This document shows positions 1-8,821 of a DNA stretch of 64,000 nucleotides, in pieces (position 1 is the first letter of the stretch; every line of letters starts with the position of its first letter). Both the position numbers and the translations under genes were made by a program. Below the pieces are notes generated by a model. It saw nothing but the letters and a program-made list of their open reading frames with translations, had not been told where the DNA came from and searched no databases. The DNA comes from JACCTU01 sp963737405 (lineage in GTDB: Bacteria > Actinomycetota > Thermoleophilia > Gaiellales > Gaiellaceae), in NCBI GenBank assembly GCA_963737405.1, contig CAVTSL010000013.1, positions 62,001 to 126,000 of the forward strand, in the 5' to 3' direction.

Positions 1-1
1 C

Positions 2-1105
2 CGCGTGTCGGGGGAGTCGCTCGCGCAGGCGCTCGCCGGCCTCGGCTTCGACACGGGCGTCGACGTCGCCGCGCTCTGGGAGGCGTCCGAGATCGTCGAC
101 CAGCACATCGGCGACCAGCCGGTCACGCCGCTCGCGCCCCGCGTCGCGGTGCGTTCCGCCGAGCACGGCCTGCCCGCGGGTCTCGTCGCCGGCATCGACG
201 CGAGCCTGCGCCTCCAGAACAGCGGCGACCGCCTCGACGACGTGCTCGAAGAGCTCTCTCGAATCCGGGCGGAGGTCGGCTCGCCGCCGCTCGCCGCGCC
301 GATCGGCCAGATCCTCGGCTCGCAGGCGCTGATCCACGTGCTCTCGGCGCAGCGCTACCTGCCGGTCGTCGACGAGCTGCGCGAGCTCGTCTTGGGCGAG
401 TACGGCACGCCGCCCGGCCCCGTCGACCCGGCGGTCAAGCGCGCGGTCGAGCTCGTGACCGACGACACTCCGGACGAGGATCCGATCACGCTCGAGGACG
501 TGCGGGAGCAGACCCAGGGTCTCGCCTCGAGCGAGGAGGAGCTCCTGCTCGTCGGGCTCTTCGGCGAGGAGGCCGAGGCGCTTCTCCGCTCCATCCGCGG
601 CCGGGCGGGGGGCGACGACTCGCTCGAGTCCCGCGGGATCGAGCAGTCGCGCGCCGAGCGGATCCGCGAGATCGTGCGCGTCGTCCAGGAGTCGGGCGTC
701 GCCGAGGTGACGATCGAGGAGAGCGGGATGCGCGTCTCCGTCCGCCGGCAGCCGGAGGCCGGCGCCGCGCCCGCCCCTGCTCCTGCGCCCGCGGGCGTCG
801 AGGAGCTTGTTTTCGAGCCGGCGACGGCGCCGCCCGTCACGAACGGCTACGTCCGCGTCGAGGCGCCGATGGTCGGCACCTTCTACCGCGCCTCCCAGCC
901 GGGCGCGCCGCCGTACGTCGAGGAGGGCGACGCGGTCGCCGCCGGGCAGACGCTCTGCATCCTCGAGGCGATGAAGCTGATGAACGAGATCAAGACGGAG
1001 CACGAGGGCGTCGTCCGGAAGATCCACGCCCAGAACGCCCAGCCGGTCGAGTACGGCCAGCTCCTGTTCGAGCTCGAGCCGCTCCCCGGCCGTCCTCTTG
1101 TTTAA
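2..1105 (+). CDS. Carboxyltransferase C-terminal region fused to AccB-type biotin carrier (5' end outside window)
   Basis: The frame is open at the left edge, so only the C-terminal part is seen; an internal GTG at 5 is probably not the start. Residues about 1-195 (counted from that GTG) match the conserved C-terminal domain of pyruvate carboxylase subunit B/oxaloacetate decarboxylase alpha. Residues about 205-240 form an AccB-like helix, followed by an Ala/Pro linker (about 240-262) and a biotinyl domain (about 270-360). The biotin-accepting lysine is K324 in EAMKLMNEI. The stretch GTFYRASQPGAPPYVEEGD is the 'thumb' typical of AccB, not of pyruvate carboxylase carriers. The stop overlaps accC by 8 bp, so carrier and biotin carboxylase are probably made together. 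The substrate (pyruvate or an acyl-CoA) is not decided. Confidence 0.8.
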   Translation, partial: RVSGESLAQALAGLGFDTGVDVAALWEASEIVDQHIGDQPVTPLAPRVAVRSAEHGLPAGLVAGIDASLRLQNSGDRLDDVLEELSRIRAEVGSPPLAAPIGQILGSQALIHVLSAQRYLPVVDELRELVLGEYGTPPGPVDPAVKRAVELVTDDTPDEDPITLEDVREQTQGLASSEEELLLVGLFGEEAEALLRSIRGRAGGDDSLESRGIEQSRAERIREIVRVVQESGVAEVTIEESGMRVSVRRQPEAGAAPAPAPAPAGVEELVFEPATAPPVTNGYVRVEAPMVGTFYRASQPGAPPYVEEGDAVAAGQTLCILEAMKLMNEIKTEHEGVVRKIHAQNAQPVEYGQLLFELEPLPGRPLV

Positions 1106-2453
1106 GCGGGTCCTCGTCGCGAACCGCGGCGAGGTCGCGATGCGCGTGATCCGTGCGCTGCACGAGCTCGGCGCCGAGGCGGTCGCCGTCTACTCGACGG
1201 CCGACGCCGACTCGATGCACGTCCGGCTCGCGGACCAGGCCGTCTGCATCGGCCCCCCGGCCGCCGCGGAGAGCTACCTCCGGATCCCGAACGTCATCGC
1301 CGCGGCCGAGACGACCGGCTGCGAGGCAGTGCACCCCGGCTGGGGCTTCCTCGCGGAGAACCCGGCGTTCGTGACCGCGTGCGAGGAGAACGACCTCGTC
1401 TTCGTCGGGCCCGACGCGGAGGTGATGGCGCGGATGGGCGACAAGACGCACGCGAAGGCCGAGCTCCGCGCGGCGGGCGTCCCGCTCGTGCCGGGCACCG
1501 AGGGCTCGACGACGCTCGACGAGGCGCGCACCGTCGGTGGCGAGGTCGGCTACCCGATCATGCTCAAGGCGAGCGCAGGCGGCGGCGGCAAGGGCATGCG
1601 CCTCGTCCAGTTTCCCGACGACCTCGAGGACGCGTACGGAAGCGCCGCCGCCGAGGCCCAGGCCGCGTTCGGCGACGGGAGCCTGTACGTCGAGAAGGTG
1701 GTCAGGCCCGCGCGCCACGTCGAGATCCAGGTGCTCTGCGACACGCACGGCAACGTGCTCACGCTCGGCGAGCGCGAGTGCTCGATTCAGCGCCGCCACC
1801 AGAAGCTCGTCGAGGAGTCGCCCTCGCCGGCGCTCGATCCGGACACGCGTGAGGCGATGGAGGAGGCTGCCGAGCGCGCCTGCCGCGCGATCGGGTACCG
1901 CAACGCCGGCACGTTCGAGTTCCTGCTCGGGCCCGACCGGAGCTTCTACTTCATCGAGCTGAACTGCCGCCTCCAGGTCGAGCACCCGGTGACGGAGCTC
2001 GTGAGCGGGATCGACATCGTCCGCGAGCAGCTGCGGATCGCCGCCGGGGAACCGCTCGTCGCGACCGGTCGTGGTCCCCGCGGAGGGCACGCGATCGAGG
2101 TGCGGATCAACGCGGAGGATCCGGCGCGCGGCTTCCTGCCGGCGCCGGGGCGGATCGAGCGCTTCCGGCCGCCGCTCGGGCCGTTCGACCGCGTCGACAC
2201 CTGTGTCGAGGACGGGACCGTCGTCACGCCGTACTACGACTCGCTGATCGCAAAGGTGATCGTGTGGGACGCGGACCGGCCTGCCGCGATCGCACGCGCG
2301 CTGCGCGCGCTCGGCGAGCTCGAGGTCCGGGGCGTGCCGACGACGCGCGAGGCGGCGATCGACATCCTTCGCAGCGAGGAGTTCCAGCGCGGCGACTACT
2401 CGACGACGTTCCTCGAAGAGGCGGGCGCGAGGCTGCCCGCGCTGAACGCGTGA
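1098..2453 (+). CDS. accC: Biotin carboxylase (acetyl-CoA/pyruvate carboxylase subunit)
   Basis: ATP-dependent carboxylation of the biotin on the carrier encoded just upstream. The 451-aa length is normal. The protein opens with FKRVLVANRGEVAMRVIRA, has the glycine-rich ATP-grasp loop KASAGGGGKG from K157, the catalytic segment ECSIQRRHQKLVEESPSP, and the metal/base motif ELNCRLQVEHPVTE. TTG at 1098 is chosen because the family motif begins at residue 2; it overlaps the upstream stop. It could serve pyruvate carboxylase, acetyl-CoA carboxylase, or both. Confidence 0.95.
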   Translation: MFKRVLVANRGEVAMRVIRALHELGAEAVAVYSTADADSMHVRLADQAVCIGPPAAAESYLRIPNVIAAAETTGCEAVHPGWGFLAENPAFVTACEENDLVFVGPDAEVMARMGDKTHAKAELRAAGVPLVPGTEGSTTLDEARTVGGEVGYPIMLKASAGGGGKGMRLVQFPDDLEDAYGSAAAEAQAAFGDGSLYVEKVVRPARHVEIQVLCDTHGNVLTLGERECSIQRRHQKLVEESPSPALDPDTREAMEEAAERACRAIGYRNAGTFEFLLGPDRSFYFIELNCRLQVEHPVTELVSGIDIVREQLRIAAGEPLVATGRGPRGGHAIEVRINAEDPARGFLPAPGRIERFRPPLGPFDRVDTCVEDGTVVTPYYDSLIAKVIVWDADRPAAIARALRALGELEVRGVPTTREAAIDILRSEEFQRGDYSTTFLEEAGARLPALNA

Positions 2454-2752
2454 GCGCTCACGAGCTCGCCGGTCCCGCGGGGACGATCACGATCACGCCG
2501 GGCGCGATCTCGCAGGTGGTGCTCCAGGCCGCCGAGGCGACCGACGGCGCCCGCGTCCGCCGGCCGCGTCGCGGCCTCGAGATCGTCGTGGCCGAGGGTC
2601 ACGTCCGCGTGGAGCTCGAGCTCGCGGCCCGCTACGGGACGATCGTCCCTGCCGTCGCCCGCGAGGTGCAGGAACGGGTGGCCGGTGCGCTCGAGGGAAT
2701 GTGCGGGCTCGTCGTGGACGGGGTCGACGTCTCGGTCGAAGAGCTCGACTGA
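2450..2752 (+). CDS. Asp23/Gls24 family envelope stress protein
   Basis: 100-aa protein starting at a GTG that overlaps the accC stop (GTGA). It has the Asp23/Gls24 pattern: a beta-rich start (GTITITPGAISQVV), a central variable strand region, then the helix-strand end YGTIVPAVAREVQERV...VDGVDVSVEEL. In other actinobacteria and Firmicutes this small protein sits near the membrane and is often found between accC and nusB, exactly as here. Molecular function is not established. Confidence 0.85.
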   Translation: MSAHELAGPAGTITITPGAISQVVLQAAEATDGARVRRPRRGLEIVVAEGHVRVELELAARYGTIVPAVAREVQERVAGALEGMCGLVVDGVDVSVEELD

Positions 2753-3132
2753 TGTCGACGGGCCGCCGCGCCGCCCGCCGGACCGCGCTCTTCCTCCTCT
2801 ACCAGTGGGACGTGACGAAGCAGCCGCTCGCGTCGCTCTACGAGGGCGACGTCGACGCGTACGCGCGCGAGCTCTCCGAGGCCGTGGTCGAGCGGGCCGA
2901 CGAGCTCGACAGCCGGATCACTGCCGCGGCGGAGGGCTGGACGGCGGACCGGCTCGGCGCGGTCGAGCGGAACGTCCTGCGCATCGCGATCCAGGAGCTC
3001 GACAGCGGCGACGTGCCGGAGCCCGTGGCGATCGACGAGGCCGTCGGCCTCGCGAAGCGCTACGCGAGCGACGAGGCGGGCCGGCTCGTCAACGGGATCC
3101 TCGGCCGGATCCAGCGCGAACGCGCCGCCTGA
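2752..3132 (+). CDS. nusB: Transcription antitermination factor NusB
   Basis: 126-aa all-helical RNA-binding protein that pairs with NusE (S10) on boxA of rRNA transcripts. Signature segments are RRAARRTALFLLYQWD at the N-terminus and DRLGAVERNVLRIAIQEL with PVAIDEAVGLAKRY in the second half. The ATG at 2752 shares a base with the TGA of the Asp23 gene, so it is translationally coupled. Confidence 0.95.
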   Translation: MSTGRRAARRTALFLLYQWDVTKQPLASLYEGDVDAYARELSEAVVERADELDSRITAAAEGWTADRLGAVERNVLRIAIQELDSGDVPEPVAIDEAVGLAKRYASDEAGRLVNGILGRIQRERAA

Positions 3133-3150
3133 CGTGGTTACGCTCTGACG

Positions 3151-3351
3151 GTGAGCGCGGAGGAGAGCCTGCAGCGGGCGGAGACCCTGCTCGATCGCCT
3201 CGAGGAGGCCCGCGCCCGGCTCGAGGCGACGGAGGATCCCGAGGCGGCGCTCGCGATCCTCGGCGAGCTCTCCGAGATCGCGCGCGAGGTGGAGGCGGAG
3301 ATCCAGCGCGCGAAGCGCGAGGCCGAAGCAGACGCCGATGCGGAGCGCTGA
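3151..3351 (+). CDS. Small coiled-coil protein, possibly XseB-like
   Basis: 66 aa, GTG start, 18 bp after nusB. Almost entirely charged helix (EESLQRAETLLDRLEEARA...). The length and heptad pattern resemble the exonuclease VII small subunit, which often sits beside nusB/ispA in bacteria, but the usual XseB signature is weak and no xseA is in the window. The 3' end overlaps the next gene by 14 bp. Confidence 0.5.
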   Translation: MSAEESLQRAETLLDRLEEARARLEATEDPEAALAILGELSEIAREVEAEIQRAKREAEADADAER

Positions 3352-4096
3352 CGAGCTCCGCGCGCTCGTCGAGGACGCGCTCCTCGAGCTGACGCCGAGC
3401 GGCCCGGCCGGCCTCGTCGAGGCGTTCCGGTACTCGGTCGACGGCGGCGGCAAGCGCGTGCGGCCGGTGCTGACGCTCGCGGTCGGCGAGGCGCTCGGCG
3501 CGGAACCGGAGACGCTGCTGCCGGCGGCGTGCGCGGTCGAGCTCGTCCACTCGTTCTCGCTCGTCCACGACGACCTGCCGGCGCTCGACGACGACGACAC
3601 GCGGCGCGGGCGCCCGAGCACGTGGGCGCACTTCGGCGAGGACGTCGCGGTGCTGACCGGCGACGCGCTGCTCGTCGAGGCGTTCCGCCTCGCGCTCGGG
3701 TACGACACGCCCGCCGTCTCTCGTGTGCTCGCCGACGCGACACTCGGGATGATCGGCGGCCAGTACCTCGACGTGACCGGCTCCGCCGAGGACCTCGCGA
3801 CGCTGAACCGGCAGAAGACGGGCCGCCTGTTCGAGGCGTCCGTGCTCGTCGCGCTGGCGGTCTGCGGCTCGGAGCCACAAACCTGGCCCCGCTTCGCGCA
3901 GGAGGTCGGCGCGCTCTTCCAGTTCGTCGACGACCTGCTCGACGGAGACGGCTTCGTGCTCGCGCACGGGGCGGAGGAGACCCGGCGCCGCGCGGACGAG
4001 GCGGCCGAGCGCGCGCTCGCAGCGCTCGCCGAGCTCGACGTCGACACGAGCGTGCTGCGCGGTCTGGTCGACGGCCTCGCCGCCCGAACGACCTAG
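3338..4096 (+). CDS. Polyprenyl (farnesyl/geranylgeranyl) diphosphate synthase, short form
   Basis: Condenses allylic diphosphate with IPP for isoprenoid chains. The GGGKRVRPVL motif is at about 36-45, and the first Asp-rich motif is HDDLPALDDDDTRRG (D78, D79, D84; the DDxxxxD bacterial type). The second is FQFVDDLLD near residue 200. At 252 aa it is shorter than usual (about 290): after the second motif the usual GK..GxD...K segment is replaced by GDGFVLAHGAEETRR, so chain length or activity may differ. Confidence 0.85.
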   Translation: MRSADELRALVEDALLELTPSGPAGLVEAFRYSVDGGGKRVRPVLTLAVGEALGAEPETLLPAACAVELVHSFSLVHDDLPALDDDDTRRGRPSTWAHFGEDVAVLTGDALLVEAFRLALGYDTPAVSRVLADATLGMIGGQYLDVTGSAEDLATLNRQKTGRLFEASVLVALAVCGSEPQTWPRFAQEVGALFQFVDDLLDGDGFVLAHGAEETRRRADEAAERALAALAELDVDTSVLRGLVDGLAARTT

Positions 4097-4134
4097 GAGG
4101 GCTCTCCGTCCGGCCGGGCCCTCACCATCGGGCC

Positions 4135-4344
4135 ATGATCGCGATCGACCAGGCGCTCCTGATCGAGCTCGACACGCACCCGAGTGCGACCCCCGAAGAC
4201 CTGGAGCACGCGCTTCGCGGCGAGGCACCGCTCGCCGCGATCGCGCGCTGGCTCCGGGCCCACGAGGGCTGGCTCGTCGTGCACGAGGCGGCGGGCTGGC
4301 GGCTGTCGGCGCAGGGCGAGGGCTTCCTCGCCGCGCTGGACTAG
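4135..4344 (+). CDS. Small protein of unknown function
   Basis: 69 aa, ATG start. Predominantly helical with two Trp-rich strands near the end (ARWLRAHEGWLVVHEAAGWRLS), a shape reminiscent of a small winged helix, but I do not recognise the family. Its stop codon coincides with the left edge of the structured repeat at 4344-4505. Confidence 0.5.
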   Translation: MIAIDQALLIELDTHPSATPEDLEHALRGEAPLAAIARWLRAHEGWLVVHEAAGWRLSAQGEGFLAALD

Positions 4345-4505
4345 GAGGGTTTAGCGAAGGAGGCGCTGTGCCGTCGGGCCGCGCTGGACGCCCCGACGCC
4401 GCGTCCTCAGTCGCGTCGATAGCTACGGCTATCGACGCTCCCTGCGTCCTTGCGTCGGAACGACCATCGCACCCCGACAACGAGGCCCCCTCCGCCAAAC
4501 CCTCC
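4344..4505. repeat. Structured dispersed repeat, copy 1
   Basis: 162-bp intergenic element. Outer inverted arms are GGAGGGTTT (4344-4352) and AAACCCTCC (4497-4505), extended inward with mismatches. A perfect 11-bp central hairpin lies at 4413-4438 (loop TACG). Two 17-nt blocks beside the hairpin, 4399-4415 and 4436-4452, are identical in reverse orientation to blocks in copy 2 (8913-8929 and 8874-8890). It begins on the last base of the preceding gene's stop codon. No coding potential is seen. Confidence 0.85.
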
Positions 4506-4548
4506 ACGCCCGGCAGAGCCGCCCACCCGCGCCACTACGCTTCTCCGC

Positions 4549-5313
4549 GTGAAGAAGCGCCTCGACGTGCTGCTCGTCGAGCGCGGCCTCGCCGAGTCCC
4601 GCTCCCAGGCGCAGGCGCTCGTGATGGCCGGGCTCGTCCAGGGCTTCGACAAGCCGGGCACGCAGGTCGAGGAGGACGCCGACCTCCACCTCGAGCGGCC
4701 GCCGCGGTTCGTCTCGCGTGGCGGGGAGAAGCTGGCGCACGCCCTCGACGTGCTCGCGCTGGACGTCCGGGGGCGCGACGCGCTCGACGTCGGCGCGTCG
4801 ACCGGCGGCTTCACGGACGTGCTCCTCCAGCGAGGCGCGAGGCGCGTGATCGCGCTCGACGTCGGCTACGGCCAGCTGCACCCGCGCCTCCGCGACGACG
4901 AGCGCGTGACGGTGCTCGAGCGGACGAACGTGCGCGAGGTTCGCGAGCTGCCGTTCGCGCCGGATCTCGTGGTCGCGGACGTCTCGTTCATCTCCATGCG
5001 GACGGCGCTCCCGCCGGCTCTCGCCCTCGCGCAGCCGGACTGGGAGGCCGTCGTGCTCGTCAAGCCGCAGTTCGAGGCGGGTCGCGAGGACGTCGGCCGG
5101 GGCGGGGTCGTGCGGGACCCCGAGACCCACCGCCGGGTGCTGCACGAGGTGTCCGAGGCCGCGCTCGGTTGGGGGGCCGAGACGCTCGCGGTCGTAGACT
5201 CGGGCCTGCCCGGACCGAAGGGAAACCGTGAGTTCTTCCTCCACCTCGCCCGGCGCGAGCACCCCGAGCGCGCCCCGGAGCTCGACCGCTGGATCGCCGA
5301 TGCCGTCGGTTAG
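4549..5313 (+). CDS. tlyA: rRNA 2'-O-methyltransferase TlyA (hemolysin A family)
   Basis: 254 aa. An S4 RNA-binding domain (about 1-60: KRLDVLLVERGLAESRSQAQ) precedes an FtsJ-type SAM methyltransferase domain with ALDVGASTGGFTDVLL and the acidic ALDVGYGQL. In mycobacteria TlyA methylates 16S and 23S rRNA and its loss gives capreomycin resistance. The GTG at 4549 is chosen because the S4 domain starts immediately. A TACGCT box (4536-4541) ends 7 nt upstream and no Shine-Dalgarno is seen, so the mRNA may be leaderless. Confidence 0.93.
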   Translation: MKKRLDVLLVERGLAESRSQAQALVMAGLVQGFDKPGTQVEEDADLHLERPPRFVSRGGEKLAHALDVLALDVRGRDALDVGASTGGFTDVLLQRGARRVIALDVGYGQLHPRLRDDERVTVLERTNVREVRELPFAPDLVVADVSFISMRTALPPALALAQPDWEAVVLVKPQFEAGREDVGRGGVVRDPETHRRVLHEVSEAALGWGAETLAVVDSGLPGPKGNREFFLHLARREHPERAPELDRWIADAVG

Positions 5314-6082
5314 GAAGGTCGCGCTCGTCACGCACGGCAAGCCCGAGACGATCGGGGACGCCGTAGCGCGCTTCAAGCGCGCCGTCGAGTCGGCCGGCGC
5401 GGAGGTCGTGGAGGATGGAGACGCCGACCTCCTCGTCGTCCTCGGCGGCGACGGCACGATGCTCCGCGCGCTCAGGCACAGCCTCGAGACCGGCGTCCCG
5501 GTGCTCGGTGTCAACTTCGGCCGCGTGGGCTTCCTGACCGCGATCGACGACTCCGAGCTCGACTCGGGGCTCGCGCGCGCCTTCGCCGGCGAGTTCGAGG
5601 TCGTCGAGCTGCCGACGCTCGAGATCGAGCTCGGGGACGTGACCCACACGGTCGTGAACGACTGCGTCGCGACGAGTTCGAAGCTCGGCCGGATGGTGAT
5701 GGTGGGCTGGTCCGTCGGCGGCGAGGACCTCGGGACACTGTCGTGCGACGGCGTGATCGTCTCCACGCCCTCGGGCTCGACCGCGTACAACCTTTCGAAC
5801 GGCGGCCCGGTGCTCGTCTGGGGGCTCGACGCGATGGTGGTGACGTTCATCGCGCCGCACTCGCTTCACGCGCGCCCGCTCGTCGTGCCGCGCTCCTCCG
5901 ACGTCGTCGTCGAGAACAAGACGATCGACGTCCCGCTGACCGTGCTCGGCGACGGCCACGAGATCGCCAGCCTCGGCTACGGCGACCATGTTGCCGTGCG
6001 GCTCGGGACTCGGCGCTCGCGGCTCGCGACGGTGCCCGAGGCGACCTTCTTCACCCGCTACCGCGACACCTTTGCTTCGTAG
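5300..6082 (+). CDS. nadK: NAD kinase
   Basis: Phosphorylates NAD to NADP. 260 aa with the catalytic GGDG at residues 49-52, followed by GVNFGRVGFLTAI and the substrate loop SPxGSTAYNLSNGG-like segment (STPSGSTAYNLSNGG). The ATG at 5300 lies 14 bp inside tlyA; a longer upstream extension in the same frame has no family similarity. Order tlyA-nadK-recN is conserved in actinobacteria. Confidence 0.95.
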   Translation: MPSVRKVALVTHGKPETIGDAVARFKRAVESAGAEVVEDGDADLLVVLGGDGTMLRALRHSLETGVPVLGVNFGRVGFLTAIDDSELDSGLARAFAGEFEVVELPTLEIELGDVTHTVVNDCVATSSKLGRMVMVGWSVGGEDLGTLSCDGVIVSTPSGSTAYNLSNGGPVLVWGLDAMVVTFIAPHSLHARPLVVPRSSDVVVENKTIDVPLTVLGDGHEIASLGYGDHVAVRLGTRRSRLATVPEATFFTRYRDTFAS

Positions 6083-7697
6083 GCTCCGGATCGAGAACCT
6101 CGTCCTGATCCGCGAGGCCGAGCTCGAGCTCGCGGACGGTCTCAACGCGATCACCGGGGAGACCGGCGCGGGGAAGACGATCCTCAGCCAGGCGGTCGGG
6201 CTGCTGCTCGGCGCGAAGGGCGACGCAGCGGCGGTCGGCCCCGACGCAGCAGAGGCGTACGTCGAGGCCGAGCTGGAGCTGCCCGACGGCCTGCTCGACG
6301 AGGAGGGCTTCGAGGCGCTCGCCGAGCTCCGTCCCGAGGACGAGGACGGGCTCGTGCTCGCGCGGCGGATCTTCGGCGACGGCCGCACGCGCGCATACGC
6401 GTGGGGGCGGAGCGTGGCGCGCGAGGACGTGGCTGCTCTGGCCGAGCGGCTGATCGCGATGTCGGGCCAGTTCGAGCAGCGGCGGCTCGCGCGGCCGTCG
6501 TACCAGCTCGACGTGCTCGATTCGTTCGTCGGCGAGGAGCAGCTGCGACGGCGAGCCGACCTGCGTCGCGCCTGGCGCGAGCTGCTCGCCGCTCGGCGCC
6601 GGCACGAGGAGCTCAGCGCGAACGCAGCGGACGCCGCGGCCCGCGTCGAGGAGCTGCGGGCGCTCACCGCCGACACCGAGGGCCTCGAGCCGGGCGCGGA
6701 GGACGAGCTCAGGCGCGAGCGGGAGCGGCTCCGCCACGTGACCGAGCTCGCGGAGGGCGTCGGAGCGGCGATCGAGGCGCTCGCGCCCGACGAGGGCGAC
6801 GGCGCGGGCGGGCTCGTCGGAAGCGCCGAGCGCGCGCTCGCACCGCTCGAGCAGCTCGCTCCGGAGCTCGAGGCCGCCGCGGCCGACCTTCGCGACGTCG
6901 ACGTGCGGCTCCGAGAGACCGCGCTGGAGCTCCGATCCTTCCTGGCGTCGCTCGAGGCGGAGCCCGACCGGCTCGAGCAGGTCGAGGCGGAGCTCGACCG
7001 GATCGCGGAGACGAAGCGGCGCTTCCGCTGCGCGACGTTCGACGAGCTGCTCGCCCGGGCGGCAGAGGCGCGGGCGGAGCTCGAGGCGCTCGCCGACGGC
7101 GTCGACCCGGTCACCGCGGCGTCCGAGGCGCTCGGCGTCGCCGAGGCGAAGGTCAAGGCGGGTGCGAACGAGCTCTCGCTGGCGCGCCGGGAGGCGACGG
7201 CGTCGTTCGCGGAGGCCGTCGCCGCGGAGCTCGAGAGCGTCGGCTTCGGCGAGGGCGAGTTCGCGGCGGAGCTCTCCGAGCGCGACCCCGGCCCTGCGGG
7301 CGCCGACGAGGTCCGCTTCCTGATCCGCCCGAACCCCGGGCTGCCGTTCGCGCCGGCTGCGGACACCGCGTCGGGCGGCGAGCTCTCGCGGATCGCGCTC
7401 GCGATCGCGGCGGTCGCGGGCGGCGAGACGATGGTCTTCGACGAGATCGACGCGGGCGTCGGCGGCCGCACGGCGCACGCCGTCGGCGAGACGTTGCGCC
7501 GTCTGGCCGAGCGGGCACAGGTGGTCACGATCACGCACCTGCCGCAGATCGCGAGCCTCGCCGACCGGCACTTCCGGGTCGAGAAGGTCCCGGGCGACCC
7601 GACGCACACGCGCATCGAGCTGCTCGACGAGGGCGAGCGGCGCGAGGAGCTCCAGCGGATGCTCGGGGGCGAGGAGTTCCTGGAGGCGGTGCGGTGA
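6072..7697 (+). CDS. recN: DNA repair protein RecN
   Basis: 541-aa SMC-like ATPase acting in double-strand break repair. Walker A GETGAGKT is at 29-36, a long coiled coil occupies the middle, and the C-terminus holds the ABC signature ASGGELSR, Walker B MVFDEIDAGVGG and the H-loop ITHLPQIAS. The TTG at 6072 overlaps nadK by 11 bp and gives the usual L-R-I-E-N-L start. Confidence 0.95.
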   Translation: MLRRLRIENLVLIREAELELADGLNAITGETGAGKTILSQAVGLLLGAKGDAAAVGPDAAEAYVEAELELPDGLLDEEGFEALAELRPEDEDGLVLARRIFGDGRTRAYAWGRSVAREDVAALAERLIAMSGQFEQRRLARPSYQLDVLDSFVGEEQLRRRADLRRAWRELLAARRRHEELSANAADAAARVEELRALTADTEGLEPGAEDELRRERERLRHVTELAEGVGAAIEALAPDEGDGAGGLVGSAERALAPLEQLAPELEAAAADLRDVDVRLRETALELRSFLASLEAEPDRLEQVEAELDRIAETKRRFRCATFDELLARAAEARAELEALADGVDPVTAASEALGVAEAKVKAGANELSLARREATASFAEAVAAELESVGFGEGEFAAELSERDPGPAGADEVRFLIRPNPGLPFAPAADTASGGELSRIALAIAAVAGGETMVFDEIDAGVGGRTAHAVGETLRRLAERAQVVTITHLPQIASLADRHFRVEKVPGDPTHTRIELLDEGERREELQRMLGGEEFLEAVR

Positions 7698-8821
7698 ACC
7701 CGGTCGAGTTCACCGGCACGGCGAAGCTCGACCGCAAGACGAAGGACCTCGTGCGCCGGCTCGACGCCCGCGACATCGCGATCATCCACCACGCCGACCT
7801 CGACCGCGTTTCCGCGGAGGAGCTCGTCGCGAGCGGCGTCCGCGTCGTGGTGAACTGCGCGGAGTCGCAGACGGGGCGCTTTCCGAACCCCGGTCCGCTC
7901 GCCCTCGTCCGCGGCGGCGTCAAGCTCGTGGACGCTCCGGGCTCGGAGCTCTTCGACCAGGTCTCGGACGGCGACAAGCTCACCGTGCGCGGCGGCAGCG
8001 TGTTCCGCAACGGGACGTGCCTCGCCTCGGGCCGCGTGCTCGAGGCCGGCGAGCTCGACCGCGCCCTGATCGCGCAGCGGGGCCGGGTGACCGAGGCGCT
8101 CGAGGCGTTCGCCGAGAACACGATGCGCTACCTGCGCGACGAAGGCCGGCTGCTCTCGGAAGGCGTCGACTTCCCCGCGCTCTCGACCCGCATGCGCGAC
8201 CGCCACGCGCTCGTCGTCGCGCGCGGTCCCGGGATGAAGCGCGACCTGCGGATGGTCCGGCCGTACATCCGCGACTTCAAGCCCGTGCTGATCGCCGTCG
8301 ACGGCGGCGCCGACGCGTTGCTCGAGGCGGGGCTCAAGCCCGACGTGATCGTCGGCGACATGGACTCCGTGTCCGACCGGGCGCTGCAAAGCGGCGCCGA
8401 GATCCTCGTGCACGCGTACCGGGACGGGATCGCGCCGGGCTCTGCACGGTGCGAGCGGCTGGGCGTGCGCTACCAGGTCGTCTCGATGCCCGGGATCAGC
8501 GAGGACATCGCGCTGCTGCTCGCGTTCGAGAAGGGCGCCGAGCTGATCGTCGCCGTCGGCACGCACTTCAACCTGATCGAGTTCCTCGAGCGCGACCGCG
8601 CCGGCATGTCGTCGACCTTCGTCACGCGGCTGAAGGTGGGGGAGATCCTCGTCGACGCGAAGGGCGTCTCGCGCCTCTTCTCGCGGCGCGTCGGCCTGTG
8701 GCCCTTCGTCCTGTTCGCCGTCGCCGGCCTGACCGCTGTCGTCGTCGCGGTGCTCGTCTCGCCGACGCTCCGCCACCTGATCGAGCTGATCGGGATCAGG
8801 CTCCGCGACCTCGTTTCATGA
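7694..8821 (+). CDS. steA: Cytokinetic ring protein SteA
   Basis: 375 aa. The core resembles thiamine pyrophosphokinase folds (AVDGGADALLEAGLKPDVIVGDMDSVSD), and one C-terminal membrane helix follows (about 335-357). In Corynebacterium SteA works with the membrane protein SteB to bring the cell-wall hydrolase RipA to the septum. A steB-type gene follows two genes downstream, and the recN-steA-steB-pyrG order matches Mycobacterium. GTG start, overlapping the recN stop by 4 bp. Confidence 0.88.
   Translation: MNPVEFTGTAKLDRKTKDLVRRLDARDIAIIHHADLDRVSAEELVASGVRVVVNCAESQTGRFPNPGPLALVRGGVKLVDAPGSELFDQVSDGDKLTVRGGSVFRNGTCLASGRVLEAGELDRALIAQRGRVTEALEAFAENTMRYLRDEGRLLSEGVDFPALSTRMRDRHALVVARGPGMKRDLRMVRPYIRDFKPVLIAVDGGADALLEAGLKPDVIVGDMDSVSDRALQSGAEILVHAYRDGIAPGSARCERLGVRYQVVSMPGISEDIALLLAFEKGAELIVAVGTHFNLIEFLERDRAGMSSTFVTRLKVGEILVDAKGVSRLFSRRVGLWPFVLFAVAGLTAVVVAVLVSPTLRHLIELIGIRLRDLVS

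Noticed and set aside
4344..4505. Calling the repeat an insertion-sequence-derived MITE outright
   Set aside because: Terminal arms differ between the two copies, whereas MITE ends recognised by one transposase should match; no target-site duplication is evident.
5060..8776. Very long minus-strand open frame opposite nadK, recN and steA
   Set aside because: Same reason: three well-conserved genes occupy the plus strand and the antisense product has only low-complexity sequence.
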